64,000 nt of DNA. Origin: Incurvaria masculella (lineage: Eukaryota; Arthropoda; Insecta; Lepidoptera; Incurvariidae). The stretch spans positions 2,294,001 through 2,358,000 of the forward strand of contig OX335663.1 in assembly GCA_946894095.1 (NCBI GenBank), written 5' to 3'. Under the pieces are notes generated by a model. The model saw nothing but the letters and a program-made list of their open reading frames with translations, had not been told where the DNA came from and did no database searches. Every line of letters begins with the position of its first letter. The first letter of the stretch is position 1. Of the stretch, positions 42,561 to 51,847 are shown piece after piece. The position numbers were made by a program, and so were the translations under genes.

Positions 42561-43069
42561 AGACGCGTAGACACTCTTAAACATCGACGTCACCAGACGG
42601 CTGATGAAGTCGTGCTCAATCTTCGCTTCGAGGTCCCTCGTGATCGTTGCGTTCCTCCCGTAGCGGGTTGCGGCAATGTCAACCTAACAACGCATCAATT
42701 TTCTACACTCAGCAAATATAGCAGAACGTCGTTAGATTTAGTTCGTTGGCTCGCCGCCACCGGCCACCGAAGCGCTGGCGCTGCGGGCGCGGCATATGGC
42801 GGCAACGTGTGCAATAGCGTTAGCTAGGCCATAGACGAAGGAGAGTACGGCTAGACTGCTAACGTCATATAACGTACAAAACTCGTTAAATACTTCTTAT
42901 TTTCGCAGGCACTATAACTTTCTTACCGGCGCCATCTCCCGTCACTGCCAGAACTTGTTACACCGTTTTTAAAATAAGCTTAATTCCAAATTTTGCCTAG
43001 GCAGGCATGATGAAAATATTACATAAATACTAACTAATAACTAAATAAAAACTATAAATATATAATATC
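42561..43069. other. Intergenic, no gene seen
   Basis: The GC-rich part 42590-42840 has an unconvincing 71-codon frame. 42925-42955 (GGCGCCATCTCCCGTCACTG) matches the unnamed block near 25390. Confidence 0.4.
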
Positions 43070-43116
43070 ATATGTATGTATGTATAGTCGGCCGTGAAGC
43101 CATGACACATTCATTG
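43070..43116 (-). mobile_element. SINE family 2 scrap
   Basis: GTATGTATGTATAGTCGGCC and GTGAAGCCATGACACATTCA match the SINE-2 core. It is cut off by the next repeat. Confidence 0.5.
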
Positions 43117-43410
43117 AAAACCGGCCAAGTGCGAGTCGGACTAGCACACGAAGGGTTCCGTACCATCGTACAACCACGAAAAAAACACGTTTTTTTGTAT
43201 GCCCCCCCCCCCCTTTATTTTTTATTATTTTATAATTTTACCTATTTGTTGTTATAGCGGCAAAATAAATACATAATCTGTGAAAATTTCAGCTTCCTAC
43301 CTGTTACGGTTCATGAGATACAGCCCTGTGACAGACGGACGGACGGACGGACAGCGGAGGCTTAGTAATAGGGCTCCGTTTTCACCCTTTGGTTACGGAA
43401 CCCTAAAAAA
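43117..43410 (+). mobile_element. CGGAACCCT repeat, nearly complete
   Basis: It runs from AACCGGCCAAGTGCGAGTCG through a C9-10 homopolymer (43203-43213) and TTACCTATTTGTTGTTATAG to GGTTACGGAACCCTA. It is non-coding. Confidence 0.78.
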
Positions 43411-43576
43411 GAGCCCAGTAAAACGAACTTCTTTCTGTAAGTAAAAAATATCATTGATAATTATTGGTTTGTATTTAATGTATTCTCAAATGTGAATTGC
43501 AACGCCATCTGGGGACTTGTATTATCCCTATTAAACATGTGTATGACGTTAGCAATATTTCCGTAGCATCATTTAT

Positions 43577-43860
43577 CTATGGTTACACGGAATCCTACAC
43601 AATATTCTTGTTGCGTATTGCCGAAGCGAACTAGAAATCTAGTGAATATACTTTTGCATACTAGCAAGAACCCTGAAATTTCAACGAATGTGATATGTAT
43701 GTGGAATCGACCGTGAAGCAAGGGCACGTTAGTTAAAGAAAGAGAGCTGTAAAAATAATTACTATACGAATATACTCCAAGGCCGGACTTGAACCAGCAA
43801 ATAAATGTATCTTTTGCGTGTATTACGTCTACAAATTTCGCCACCTGCTATACTCTACCT
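43577..43860 (-). mobile_element. SINE family 2, fullest copy, tRNA-like promoter
   Basis: On the minus strand, 43858-43780 reads GGTGGCGAAATTTGTAGACG (A-box region of a leucine-type tRNA) and, ~50 nt on, the B box GGTTCAAGTCC. The body includes CTTTAACTAACGTGCCCTTG and CTTCACGGTCGATTCCACAT. The distal ATGGTTACACGGAATCC block (43577-43616) also occurs fused to an RTE fragment at 44580. Confidence 0.7.
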
Positions 43861-44079
43861 ATTTTTTGTAATTCTCCCACAGAACCTCCGCCTATAATAA
43901 ATGTCACCTAAATTTATTAAAATTGTGTAAGTTTATACATGCAATGATTGAACGCTTTGCGGACAATGACGGAACAATCAAACATATTACCGTGTCGTCA
44001 CCAAAATCGTATTTGATTCTGAATTTTTTTTCGTACTAAGCATGTACGTCGTTTTTTTAACGAATATAATACGTACATA

Positions 44080-44120
44080 TTTTCAAACGTCCTTGAAGCA
44101 AAGACACATTAATTAACGAA
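44080..44120 (-). mobile_element. SINE family 2 scrap
   Basis: CGTCCTTGAAGCAAAGACAC and ATTAATTAACG resemble the SINE-2 core. It is short and diverged. Confidence 0.4.
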
Positions 44121-44189
44121 ATAAGCTGTAAAAAAAAACTATTTTATCTGTTTTACTAATATTTTTTTTGTATTCCACTGCTTTTTTTT

Positions 44190-44330
44190 ACGTAAGTGGA
44201 CATGGTTGGCTAATACCAAACTGACCATCAGATGTTAGCCTAACATACCACATGGGAATTAGGTGCCATGCCAGGACCTTCCTTATATTGCTCGACTATA
44301 TTGAACTGGATGTAAAACACGCTTATCCTG
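44190..44330 (-). mobile_element. SINE family 1 3' fragment
   Basis: GTGGACATGGTTGGCTAATA, ACCACATGGGAATTAGGTGC and TTGCTCGACTATATTGAACT match the 10684-type subfamily. The head is absent. Confidence 0.65.
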
Positions 44331-44573
44331 GGAACAGCTATACCATACATACAGATATAATAGGATTAAATATTAATAAACCCGAGCGTAGGTTTCATTA
44401 TTCTCGGTATGGATTAATGAAAACTAAAGCATATTGTTTTATCAGTTATATATTTTTTTATATTTACTGCAAGAACTATTTTCTAATGTTACCTACAGCA
44501 GAGCAGTTATATCCGTTCCGGCTTTTAATAACTCGTAGTAAAGTAAAATTACTTTAAATAATTGACGCACAAC

Positions 44574-44693
44574 AAAGAACAATGGTTACGCGGAATCCTA
44601 CACAATATTCTTGTTGCCTAGGAGGACTGGAGAAGGATTGGAGAGGCGGATGTCCAGCAGTGGACGCAAACACGCTGACTGACTAAAGAACAA
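44574..44693 (+). mobile_element. Chimeric RTE 3' end joined to SINE-2-like piece, 9-bp duplication
   Basis: AAAGAACAA flanks both sides (44574-44582 and 44685-44693). Between them, 44583-44617 matches the distal block of SINE 2 at 43577-43616. 44618-44684 is the RTE 3' end (GGAGGACTGGAGAAGG, GTCCAGCAGTGGACGCAAAC, CTGA tail). The whole behaves as one insertion. Confidence 0.72.
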
Positions 44694-44747
44694 ATTGTAC
44701 CCTTGATGATAAAATATTAAGGGGAGTCTCCAAATTCTTAGTTCACC

Positions 44748-44980
44748 CAGTGGCGGATTTACCAGCAGGCTGAGTAGGGCAGCAGATCTTAGAGGCGGCA
44801 AATTTTGAGGCCAATTTTTTTATTGCTCCCAATGCCGAAAGTCCCATCTTCCTAGTCGCCGGAAATAACGACTTGTATGGCCTGCTATTGTGTATCCTGG
44901 GTATCGAACTAGAGTATCGAATTGTAGAGGTCTGTAGGGACGGCAAAATATGAATAGCCTTACTGGCGGCAAATGTGTAA
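44748..44980. mobile_element. hAT-like miniature element, compact copy
   Basis: CAGTGGCGGATTTACC marks the left end. The sequence matches both halves of 30476-33443 in opposite orientation without their 2.7-kb insert. The right terminus lacks its last ~11 bp (…GGCGGCAAATGTGTAA then ATAATA repeats). No target duplication is visible. Confidence 0.78.
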
Positions 44981-45514
44981 ATAATAAAATAATAATAATA
45001 AAATTATTTATTTTCACACACAACAGTACAATAATTGGTATACAGTGGCAAATACAATTAAAAACAGTTGTGGGAAATAAGTAAAGGAATATCAAGCATG
45101 CGTTGTGTGATGTGTGAAAAATGGCTGTGGCTCAGCTGGATGTCAGCAGGGGCGAACCCGCTGGCCGCTGGTCTTCCGCCACCGCCACCTACAGAAGCGT
45201 CAGTGGAAGTGTGTACACATTTTTAGATTGCCAATTTTAAATATTTATTTAGGATCCAAATATTTGTTAGTGATGTTGGGCGTTTGAGTGAAGCGTGAAC
45301 TATACGCAATTTGCAGAAAATCCGTCGCTGAGTTCACCTACATCCCTATCTCCTTCCTACGAACATCTTCCCGGTCCGCGCACACATCTACGGACTCCTA
45401 ATTTGCTAGACGATATATCCTCATCCGGCTGCGAAGCCCCCTTCTAATAAGACGGATTAGCCTGCTCGTTAGGGCGGGAGCGAGAGCCTGAAAAAACTGA
45501 AGGCGCTGAAGAAG
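44981..45514. other. LINE-like tail and unassigned sequence
   Basis: 44985-45010 is an ATA-rich tract followed by CACACACAACAGTACAATAA, resembling a LINE 3' end. 45110-45500 has no gene that I can recognise. Confidence 0.4.
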
Positions 45515-45830
45515 GAGAAGTGTCTTGTGCGCGGCTCGTAGCTCAGGAGCGCGGGAACGCATGGACCACTTTCTGTCTCATTCTGAGTTGGATAAGTGCA
45601 CTTTTATCAAAAATGCGAGCTGCTTCATGGTCCGGAACCCATGTAAAACTGTAGGTTCCCTACTTCCCCGCCCGGGTTGGTACCATCGCATTGGATGAAA
45701 AGATGGTCGAAGCGGCACTGAAAAATTGTCCGTGTTTTCCATCCAGTCTAATGTAGCCGTGCTCACAAAGGGAAGTTTCTGGCATGGCAACTAATTCCTT
45801 CGGGAATGTGGTGTATTGGGCTATTATTAT
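45515..45830 (+). mobile_element. SINE family 1 copy, plus strand
   Basis: The shortened tRNA-like head GCGCGGCTCGTAGCTCAGGA is followed by GTAAAACTGTAGGTTCCC, GGTTGGTACCATCGCATTGG and GTGTTTTCCATCCAGTCTAA. It ends at GTGGTGTATTGGGCTATTAT. The B box is not preserved. Confidence 0.75.
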
Positions 45831-46092
45831 TAATAAATTTTAGTAATATTATTTACCTAAAACAGTAATTTTTATTTCCTCAAGATTTTTTTTTACAGCA
45901 GGTTGTAAATAATTTGCCTATCAATGGGGATTTTTTTTTCATGTGGTAACCCTAAAAAGACAGTGGTGCCCTCAGCCATGCGCAAAATAAGCTATACATT
46001 CTTTACTATGGATCCCGAATAAACAATTTACAATAAACTCCCACGCTTTGTAGATCTTGAGCGTATCAGAACGACATACTAAGTATTTAGAC
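45831..46092. other. AT-rich, no gene
   Basis: Nothing recognisable was found. Confidence 0.35.
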
Positions 46093-46562
46093 TTAAGGTG
46101 GCCCAACCCGGCGGGTCTAACTCATTCGCGGGGACGGTAAAAAACCGTGCTGTTGCGCTCTGGGACCTTCTCTGTTTCAAAGAAAAAGACAGGCTCCGTG
46201 ATGAGGAAGATGCAACATGTCTACAAAAAAGACAATGTGCATAGTGTATGATTTGTTAAGATTTACGAAAATTTTAATTACAAAACGACTTATAGCTAAA
46301 AGTAAACCACGACCGCTGTAGTCAAAAATCTAACAAAAACCAAATTGATTATAAATCTTGATTAAATAAGCTATGTCTGATGACTAATCTCTTTTAGGAT
46401 GTTCTTACTTTATCATTGCATAATCCACCTCCAAAGTTATTGTATAAAACGCGCGAAAAATTCGAACTTTCGGACCTTATAACTTAGAAACTAAACACAA
46501 TTTTACAATGCCAACAGTCATCAGATATCTCGTTCCATCAAATGAAACTATTTTGAGCAAAA

Positions 46563-46922
46563 TTAATAAAATAGAAAAACCCTTACCCCAAAAGACTCCG
46601 CCCCCTCCGACAAGCGACGCTACTATCAATATCAATGAGGAATACCCCTTGTTAGAAAACCACCAACCTCCTAAACTGATAGAACAGACCTTTCACAGAG
46701 GAATGTTTGAAACACGCCCCAGATCGAATTCCTTAAATGACATCACCGCCAATACTAAACAAAATCTGGCAAAAAGCCCGAAAGAAAACTCTGAAACAAC
46801 TCCAATGAATCAATCACAATATGACTGCAGCCATGAAATAGCTACAAATGAATAGCAAACCGTACCTGTACTACGTCAAAACAAAAGGAGAAGAGTTATC
46901 ACTACACCACCCGATGATGATA
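46563..46922 (+). pseudogene. Jockey ORF1, N-terminal part
   Basis: The translation is proline-, asparagine- and threonine-rich, as in the unstructured N-terminus of jockey Gag-like proteins. It includes PPPPTSDAT and LLENHQPPKL. A premature stop lies at ~46856. An ATG from the miniature element at 46508 happens to be in frame and gives a 115-codon chimeric open frame. That start is accidental. The sequence stops at the BEL/Pao target site ACATA and resumes at 54299. Confidence 0.75.
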
Positions 46923-46927
46923 ACATA

Positions 46928-47359
46928 TGTTTAATCGAATGACAAGGATGACAGCACAATTTTGATTTTGGTTAAAATTCAGTTATCTTTGTGGAATGTG
47001 GGCAGTTCTTTCAGTTCAATCCATTTGCATTGGATGGTTTCGAATGCGACCTAACGGTCAGTCTGCTTTTACCGCGCAATCTGCGAGCGCATGCCACCTC
47101 GTAACGCTCCGCCGCGGGTGTACCATGAACATTTTTCGATCCCTGCCATATTAAGAAGAAACAAGCACAAGCACGATCAGCTCTTTTCTGGAAAGTGAAC
47201 TGGTGCCTATGGAGTTCTCCACATCGACACAGCACTAGCCTTCGTCCCGTCGTGCAAGGGTCTGGTGACGTCCAGCTGGGAGCGCTAGATTCCTGAAGGT
47301 GCGGCTGGAGAGAGCTGGTGAGTCTGCCCACATCTATACAGTCCACTATTTCCGCTACA
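46928..47359 (+). repeat. 5' LTR of BEL/Pao element
   Basis: It is 432 bp long, runs from TGTTTAATCG to CCGCTACA, and is identical to the 3' LTR. TTTCAGTTC at 47009-47017 matches the arthropod initiator (TCAGT), a plausible transcription start. A donor-like CTG|GTGAGT lies at 47315-47323. No clear primer-binding site complementary to a tRNA 3' end directly follows. Confidence 0.93.
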
Positions 47360-48118
47360 TAATCTTTTGATCCTTCTCACCAAATTCTTTTCAAAAAGAA
47401 AAATCGTGCTGTCATATTTGTGTTAAATACCAAATCGGTGATAATTCATGGCAAATCATTCATTCTATTCTATTTCTCCTATTATTTATTCGTGAGTGTT
47501 TGAGCGATACTACGTATCCTTAAATTGTAACATACCATATAAATTTCGAGCGATATTAAGTATCCATAATTAACATTTAAAATATGTACAACTAGTGTTT
47601 TGTTGCGATATTACGTATCCAATTTCTTCAATTATTGTTCGATAAAGTTGGTTATTCATTTCTACGAAATAATAACTATACTTTTAATCCATTTTGTAGC
47701 GATATTACGTATCCACAAAGGCCCTTTTCTGTAAAACTATTTACGAGACTTACGAGACCTATTCTATTGCAATAGTTATATTTGTTCAGTTGTATTTTCA
47801 CGATATTACGTATCTGAATACGAACATATTATTGTCTAAGCTTGAATCTGCATTCAACATAATAGTTTAACAAAATAATTGATTATATTTCTTCATTATT
47901 CGGTCGCGCCAGCCGCGACGAATGTTAAAACTACCTTCATACATGTTCCCGCGCAGCGCTTCGCGCCAATCGCGCGGCAACGCGCCCGTTCCTATACCTA
48001 TCTACGTATAAAAAAGGGTCACAAAAAGAAGTTTTTACTAAGATCCTATTTGAGTTTACAGTTAAATCTTCTTTGTTTCATCTACACATTCCGTTGTTCA
48101 TTATAACATTATTTCAGC
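47360..48118 (+). promoter_or_regulatory. BEL/Pao leader with five dispersed 16-mers
   Basis: The 759-bp untranslated leader holds GCGATATTACGTATCC-like sites at 47504-47519, 47550-47565, 47605-47620, 47699-47714 and 47800-47815. Two are exact, and the others differ at one or two positions. The sequence between the sites is unrelated, so this is not a simple tandem repeat. The leader ends in a pyrimidine tract with ATTTCAG directly before the gag ATG, which resembles a splice acceptor. Confidence 0.8.
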
Positions 48119-51100
48119 ATGACTGAATCTCAACAAAGCCCTCTTAAGGGGCAAGTTTCTGAAACAAAAATGTCTGCTAAGACAAAAGCTATTATTGAGC
48201 AAGATATCTTTGAGCGGGACATTATTTTCGATGAACTACGGACTTTGTCCGAGTGTTATGCAAGTGATGAAGATCAATTCTCATGCCGTGTGAAAGATGT
48301 AATTAATATTCAACGTAAATTTAAAAAATTACAGAGTAAAATTGAGAAATCTTTAATGAAAACCGATGACTTTGTGCGAGAGGAGCAGCTTGCCATTCGC
48401 AATGATTTTAACGACCGGTTTTATGGTGTACAAACATTAGCAAAGAAATTAAAAGACAAGCTAGAAAATTCCCGTCGAATGAGTCACGCGGTTCTTCACA
48501 ATTCTACGTTTCGTAATGCATCTTGTTGTCCACAAAACAATAATATGAAGTTGCCTACTTTGCCACTTCCATCGTTCAGTGGCGAGCCGACAGATTGGCC
48601 GTCGTACTATGATCTATTCACATCACTCGTTCACAACAACACGATGTATTCAGATGCGGAAAAGTTTAGGTATTTGTTGCTAACCCTAAAACACGAACCG
48701 CTTAACCTTATCAAGTCGATTCCGATTACCGACGAAAACTATTCAAGCGCATTGAATATACTTACTTCTCGCTACGAGAATAAACGTATTATTGCGTCCA
48801 AACATTTGGACCGTATACTCGACATGGAATCGATGACGGACAAACCTAATTACGTTAGTGCTCTCCGTCAGTTATTAAACGTGTATCAGGAAAATATCAC
48901 TGCTCTGAAAACGATGAACTTTCCTACAAAGCAATGGAGTTTTATTCTCTTAAATATTTTGTTGCGTAAATTAAATTCAAATTTACGCAAACGCTTCGAA
49001 CTTTCACTGTCGTGTCCCAGTCAAATCCCAGATCTTGATTCCTTAATACAATTTCTCGAAAAGGAACTTTGTGCCTCCGAAATAACCAGCCAGAATCATA
49101 AAAATAATAACTCTGGCTTCGCTTCGCATAACGTGCAGCCGCAACGTAACGCGGGCCGGTCGTCTCCGCGCGTCGGGTATAGTGCCTCCATCTCGACGAA
49201 CCTTGTAAACAATGAACTTGTTTGTGCATCGATTAGTAATGATCGGAGCGATGAGACGAATACCTGTGAAACGAGCAGGAAGTGTGTCAATTGCAATAAA
49301 TCACACACATTATCTAAGTGCCTGCCTTTTCTAAATCTTTCTCCTAAAGATAGGCAAGCGTTAGTTAAAAGTAAACGGGTTTGTTTTAATTGCTTGCACC
49401 CGGGACACGACCTGAGATCGTGTAAATCCACGTTTAATTGCAAAACGTGCAATAAACGCCACCATACTTTGCTGCATTTTGACTATAGGTCATTATCAGT
49501 TAGCGCGGCAACGCCGCCCCCCCTTCCACCCGCGCAGGCGCCGACGCCGGGCGTACCTCCCCCTCCGTCCTGCGCGCCCGCGCCGGCGCTCTCGGCCCAC
49601 GCGCCGGCTCCGGCCGGGCCCGTGGCGGCCCCCGCACCCGCGCTCCCGCCAGCGCACCCGCTGCCTGCGCTGCCCGCCGGCGACGGCGTATCCTCGCTGA
49701 CCAGCGCAGCGGTTCCGCCCGCCACTCACACTGTGTTGTTGTCTACTGCGCTCATCGAACTGCACGTGAATTCTTATTCTAAATTCACGGTGCGGGCTCT
49801 TGTCGATTCCGGTTCTCAAGCGACATTCATTACTGAATCGTGCGTTCAGCGACTTGGTTTACCGCGTCGGCATTTCAATGCAACCGTATCGGGCATCGGT
49901 GATGTTGATCCTTTGCATCCTAAGGGCATTGTTTCATGTTATTTCACGCCGCGGAATCAATCCGGACCATGCATTCAAGTCGAAACTATAGTTTTATCAA
50001 ATATTGTTGCGGACATGCCGAGCACGACGCTCCCTCGTGTTGCGTGGCCTCACCTTTGCAATTTGACCCTTGCGGATCCGGACTACCAAACTTCACGACA
50101 AGTAGACGTTCTTCTCGGTTCTGACGTATTACCAGAACTTCTTTTAGGTCAGATCGTAGCGGGACCTCCCGGTACCCCGACGGCCATAAACAGCATTTTT
50201 GGATATTTGCTGTTCGGAAAACTTTCATTCGGAAGTGAATCTCACAGTAATTCTCTTCCAGTCTGCCTGAAGGCATCGATCGATGATATTAGTCTTCAAC
50301 GATTTTGGGAACTAGAATCCCTTCCTGAGAAAAAGGTTATGACACCAAATGACAGCTTGTGTGAATCGATATTTGTGACGACGCATACTCGGGATAGCGC
50401 GGGGAAGTATACGGTGGCTCTCCCCTTCCGACCAGATGCGAAGCCTTTAGGTCAGTCACGCGATATTGCGATTTCGCGTTTCCGTAAGTTGGAATATCGA
50501 TTAGCGCGAAATCCTTCGCTAAAATTTGAGTATCACAAATGTTTGCAAGAGTATCTTGACCTCCATCACATGGAGTTAGTACCCGATGGTCCTTGTGAAA
50601 GTACTTCCACGTACTATATACCGCATCATTGTGTAGTACGTGAGTGCAGCGCTACTACGCGCGTCAGAGTCGTGTTTGACGCCAGCGCGGTTACTACAAA
50701 CGGTAATTCGCTCAACGACAACCTTCTTACGGGTCCAAAACTTCATCAAGACATAGTACTTGTGCTGCTAAAATTTCGAATGCATTCCATAGTTATGACG
50801 GCAGACATCAAACAGATGTACCGACAAATTTTTGTTCGTGAAAAAGATCGCGATTTGCAGCGTCTCGTGTGGCGCTCTTCGCCCGAGGAACCCATACGAA
50901 ACTACCGGTTACGAACTGTAACTTTCGGCGTTAGCTCGTCTCCCTACCTCGCGCTTCGCACCGTGCGGCAGTTAGCGGAGGACGAGCGCGCTAGCTTTCC
51001 TCGTGCCGCGCAAGTACTACTTAGTGACGTTTTCGTCGATGACATTGTTACCGGGGCTCGTGATGTATCCGAGGCACTTTCTTTACAGAAAGAACTCATC

Positions 51101-51847
51101 GATATTTGTAAAGCCGGTGGTTTTGAGCTCCGAAAATGGACCAGCAACTGCCCGGCTCTTCTCTCGTCGGTATCACCGCAAGAACGTCATGGTGAGCGGC
51201 AAGACCCAGTAGGTTTTGCCGACATGGAAGGCGATGAGAATGTTAAGGTGCTCGGCATGGTGTGGAACCCTAGACAGGACGTATTCGGCTTCAAAGTGCA
51301 ATACACCCCGCGTGATTGTACAAAACGCTCCATACTATCCGAAATTGCTCGTATATACGACCCCATGGGGTGGCTGTCTCCAGTCACCTTGTATGCAAAA
51401 CATCTTATTCAGCGGCTTTGGTTGTCAGGTACGGGCTGGGACGAGCCTCCCTCCCCAGATATTGTCAACTGTTGGAACAGCTTCCTTACGGAACTTCCCA
51501 GTTTGTCACAAGTGACCTTACCTCGTCACGTAGTGCCTAAAGCTGACACGATCGAGTTGCATGGCTTTTCGGACGCTTCCGAAAAGGGTTATGCCACTTG
51601 TGTGTACCTCCGCCTCATGAGTAAAAGAGATGGCGTCCAGGTGTTCCTTTTGTTCGCAAAAACAAAAGTTTCACCCCTTAAGAGGGTTTCTATTCCTCGA
51701 TTGGAGCTGCTCGGGGCGCTTCTCTTAGCCAATCTTATAGAAACGGCTATGAAATGTTATGGTGACATTATTCGGGTAGACGATGTCTATGCTTGGACTG
51801 ACTCTTCGGTCGTTCTGTCATGGCTTCGTTCGTCTCCTCACGAATGA
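48119..51847 (+). CDS. BEL/Pao Gag-protease-RT-RNase H (first frame)
   Basis: This polyprotein frame (1242 codons) packages and copies the element's RNA. Residues ~145-320 form the Gag domain of the DUF1759 type (PSFSGEPTDWPSYYDLF). Two CCHC-like zinc knuckles follow (CVNCNKSHTLSKC at ~389, CFNCLHPGHDLRSC at ~421, plus a C/H cluster to ~452). A proline/alanine linker spans ~464-524. The aspartic protease is at ~560 (ALVDSGSQATFI). Reverse transcriptase runs ~840-1000, with FDAS, the motif TADIKQMYRQI and the catalytic FVDDIV near 972. RNase H begins at ~1148 (GFSDASEKGYA) and reaches TDSSVVLSWL at ~1226. A stop then follows a one-base loss near 51840. The ATG at 48119 is the first in frame and has a strong domain start just downstream. 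Confidence 0.95.
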   Translation: MTESQQSPLKGQVSETKMSAKTKAIIEQDIFERDIIFDELRTLSECYASDEDQFSCRVKDVINIQRKFKKLQSKIEKSLMKTDDFVREEQLAIRNDFNDRFYGVQTLAKKLKDKLENSRRMSHAVLHNSTFRNASCCPQNNNMKLPTLPLPSFSGEPTDWPSYYDLFTSLVHNNTMYSDAEKFRYLLLTLKHEPLNLIKSIPITDENYSSALNILTSRYENKRIIASKHLDRILDMESMTDKPNYVSALRQLLNVYQENITALKTMNFPTKQWSFILLNILLRKLNSNLRKRFELSLSCPSQIPDLDSLIQFLEKELCASEITSQNHKNNNSGFASHNVQPQRNAGRSSPRVGYSASISTNLVNNELVCASISNDRSDETNTCETSRKCVNCNKSHTLSKCLPFLNLSPKDRQALVKSKRVCFNCLHPGHDLRSCKSTFNCKTCNKRHHTLLHFDYRSLSVSAATPPPLPPAQAPTPGVPPPPSCAPAPALSAHAPAPAGPVAAPAPALPPAHPLPALPAGDGVSSLTSAAVPPATHTVLLSTALIELHVNSYSKFTVRALVDSGSQATFITESCVQRLGLPRRHFNATVSGIGDVDPLHPKGIVSCYFTPRNQSGPCIQVETIVLSNIVADMPSTTLPRVAWPHLCNLTLADPDYQTSRQVDVLLGSDVLPELLLGQIVAGPPGTPTAINSIFGYLLFGKLSFGSESHSNSLPVCLKASIDDISLQRFWELESLPEKKVMTPNDSLCESIFVTTHTRDSAGKYTVALPFRPDAKPLGQSRDIAISRFRKLEYRLARNPSLKFEYHKCLQEYLDLHHMELVPDGPCESTSTYYIPHHCVVRECSATTRVRVVFDASAVTTNGNSLNDNLLTGPKLHQDIVLVLLKFRMHSIVMTADIKQMYRQIFVREKDRDLQRLVWRSSPEEPIRNYRLRTVTFGVSSSPYLALRTVRQLAEDERASFPRAAQVLLSDVFVDDIVTGARDVSEALSLQKELIDICKAGGFELRKWTSNCPALLSSVSPQERHGERQDPVGFADMEGDENVKVLGMVWNPRQDVFGFKVQYTPRDCTKRSILSEIARIYDPMGWLSPVTLYAKHLIQRLWLSGTGWDEPPSPDIVNCWNSFLTELPSLSQVTLPRHVVPKADTIELHGFSDASEKGYATCVYLRLMSKRDGVQVFLLFAKTKVSPLKRVSIPRLELLGALLLANLIETAMKCYGDIIRVDDVYAWTDSSVVLSWLRSSPHE
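49505..49695 (+). other. GC-rich Pro/Ala linker inside BEL/Pao Gag-Pol
   Basis: This ~190-bp segment, between the zinc knuckles and the protease, encodes ~60 residues that are mostly proline and alanine. It is strikingly GC-rich compared with the AT-rich remainder of the element. Both strands stay open here because of composition. Confidence 0.85.

Noticed and set aside
43780..43860. A leucine-like tRNA gene
   Set aside because: The B box is good, but the variable and acceptor parts do not pair, and the same sequence is dispersed as SINE 2.
46508..46855. A 115-codon frame starting with MPTVIRYLV
   Set aside because: Its first ~18 codons are miniature-element sequence and the rest is jockey ORF1. 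It is a chance fusion at the insertion point, not a gene.
47011..47346. Minus-strand open frames of 111 and 128 codons (second at 53945-54331)
   Set aside because: Both are the antisense of the identical LTRs, and the longer one simply runs into flanking DNA.
49483..49819. Several open frames on both strands over the GC-rich linker
   Set aside because: They are shadows caused by high GC in the real Gag-Pol frame.
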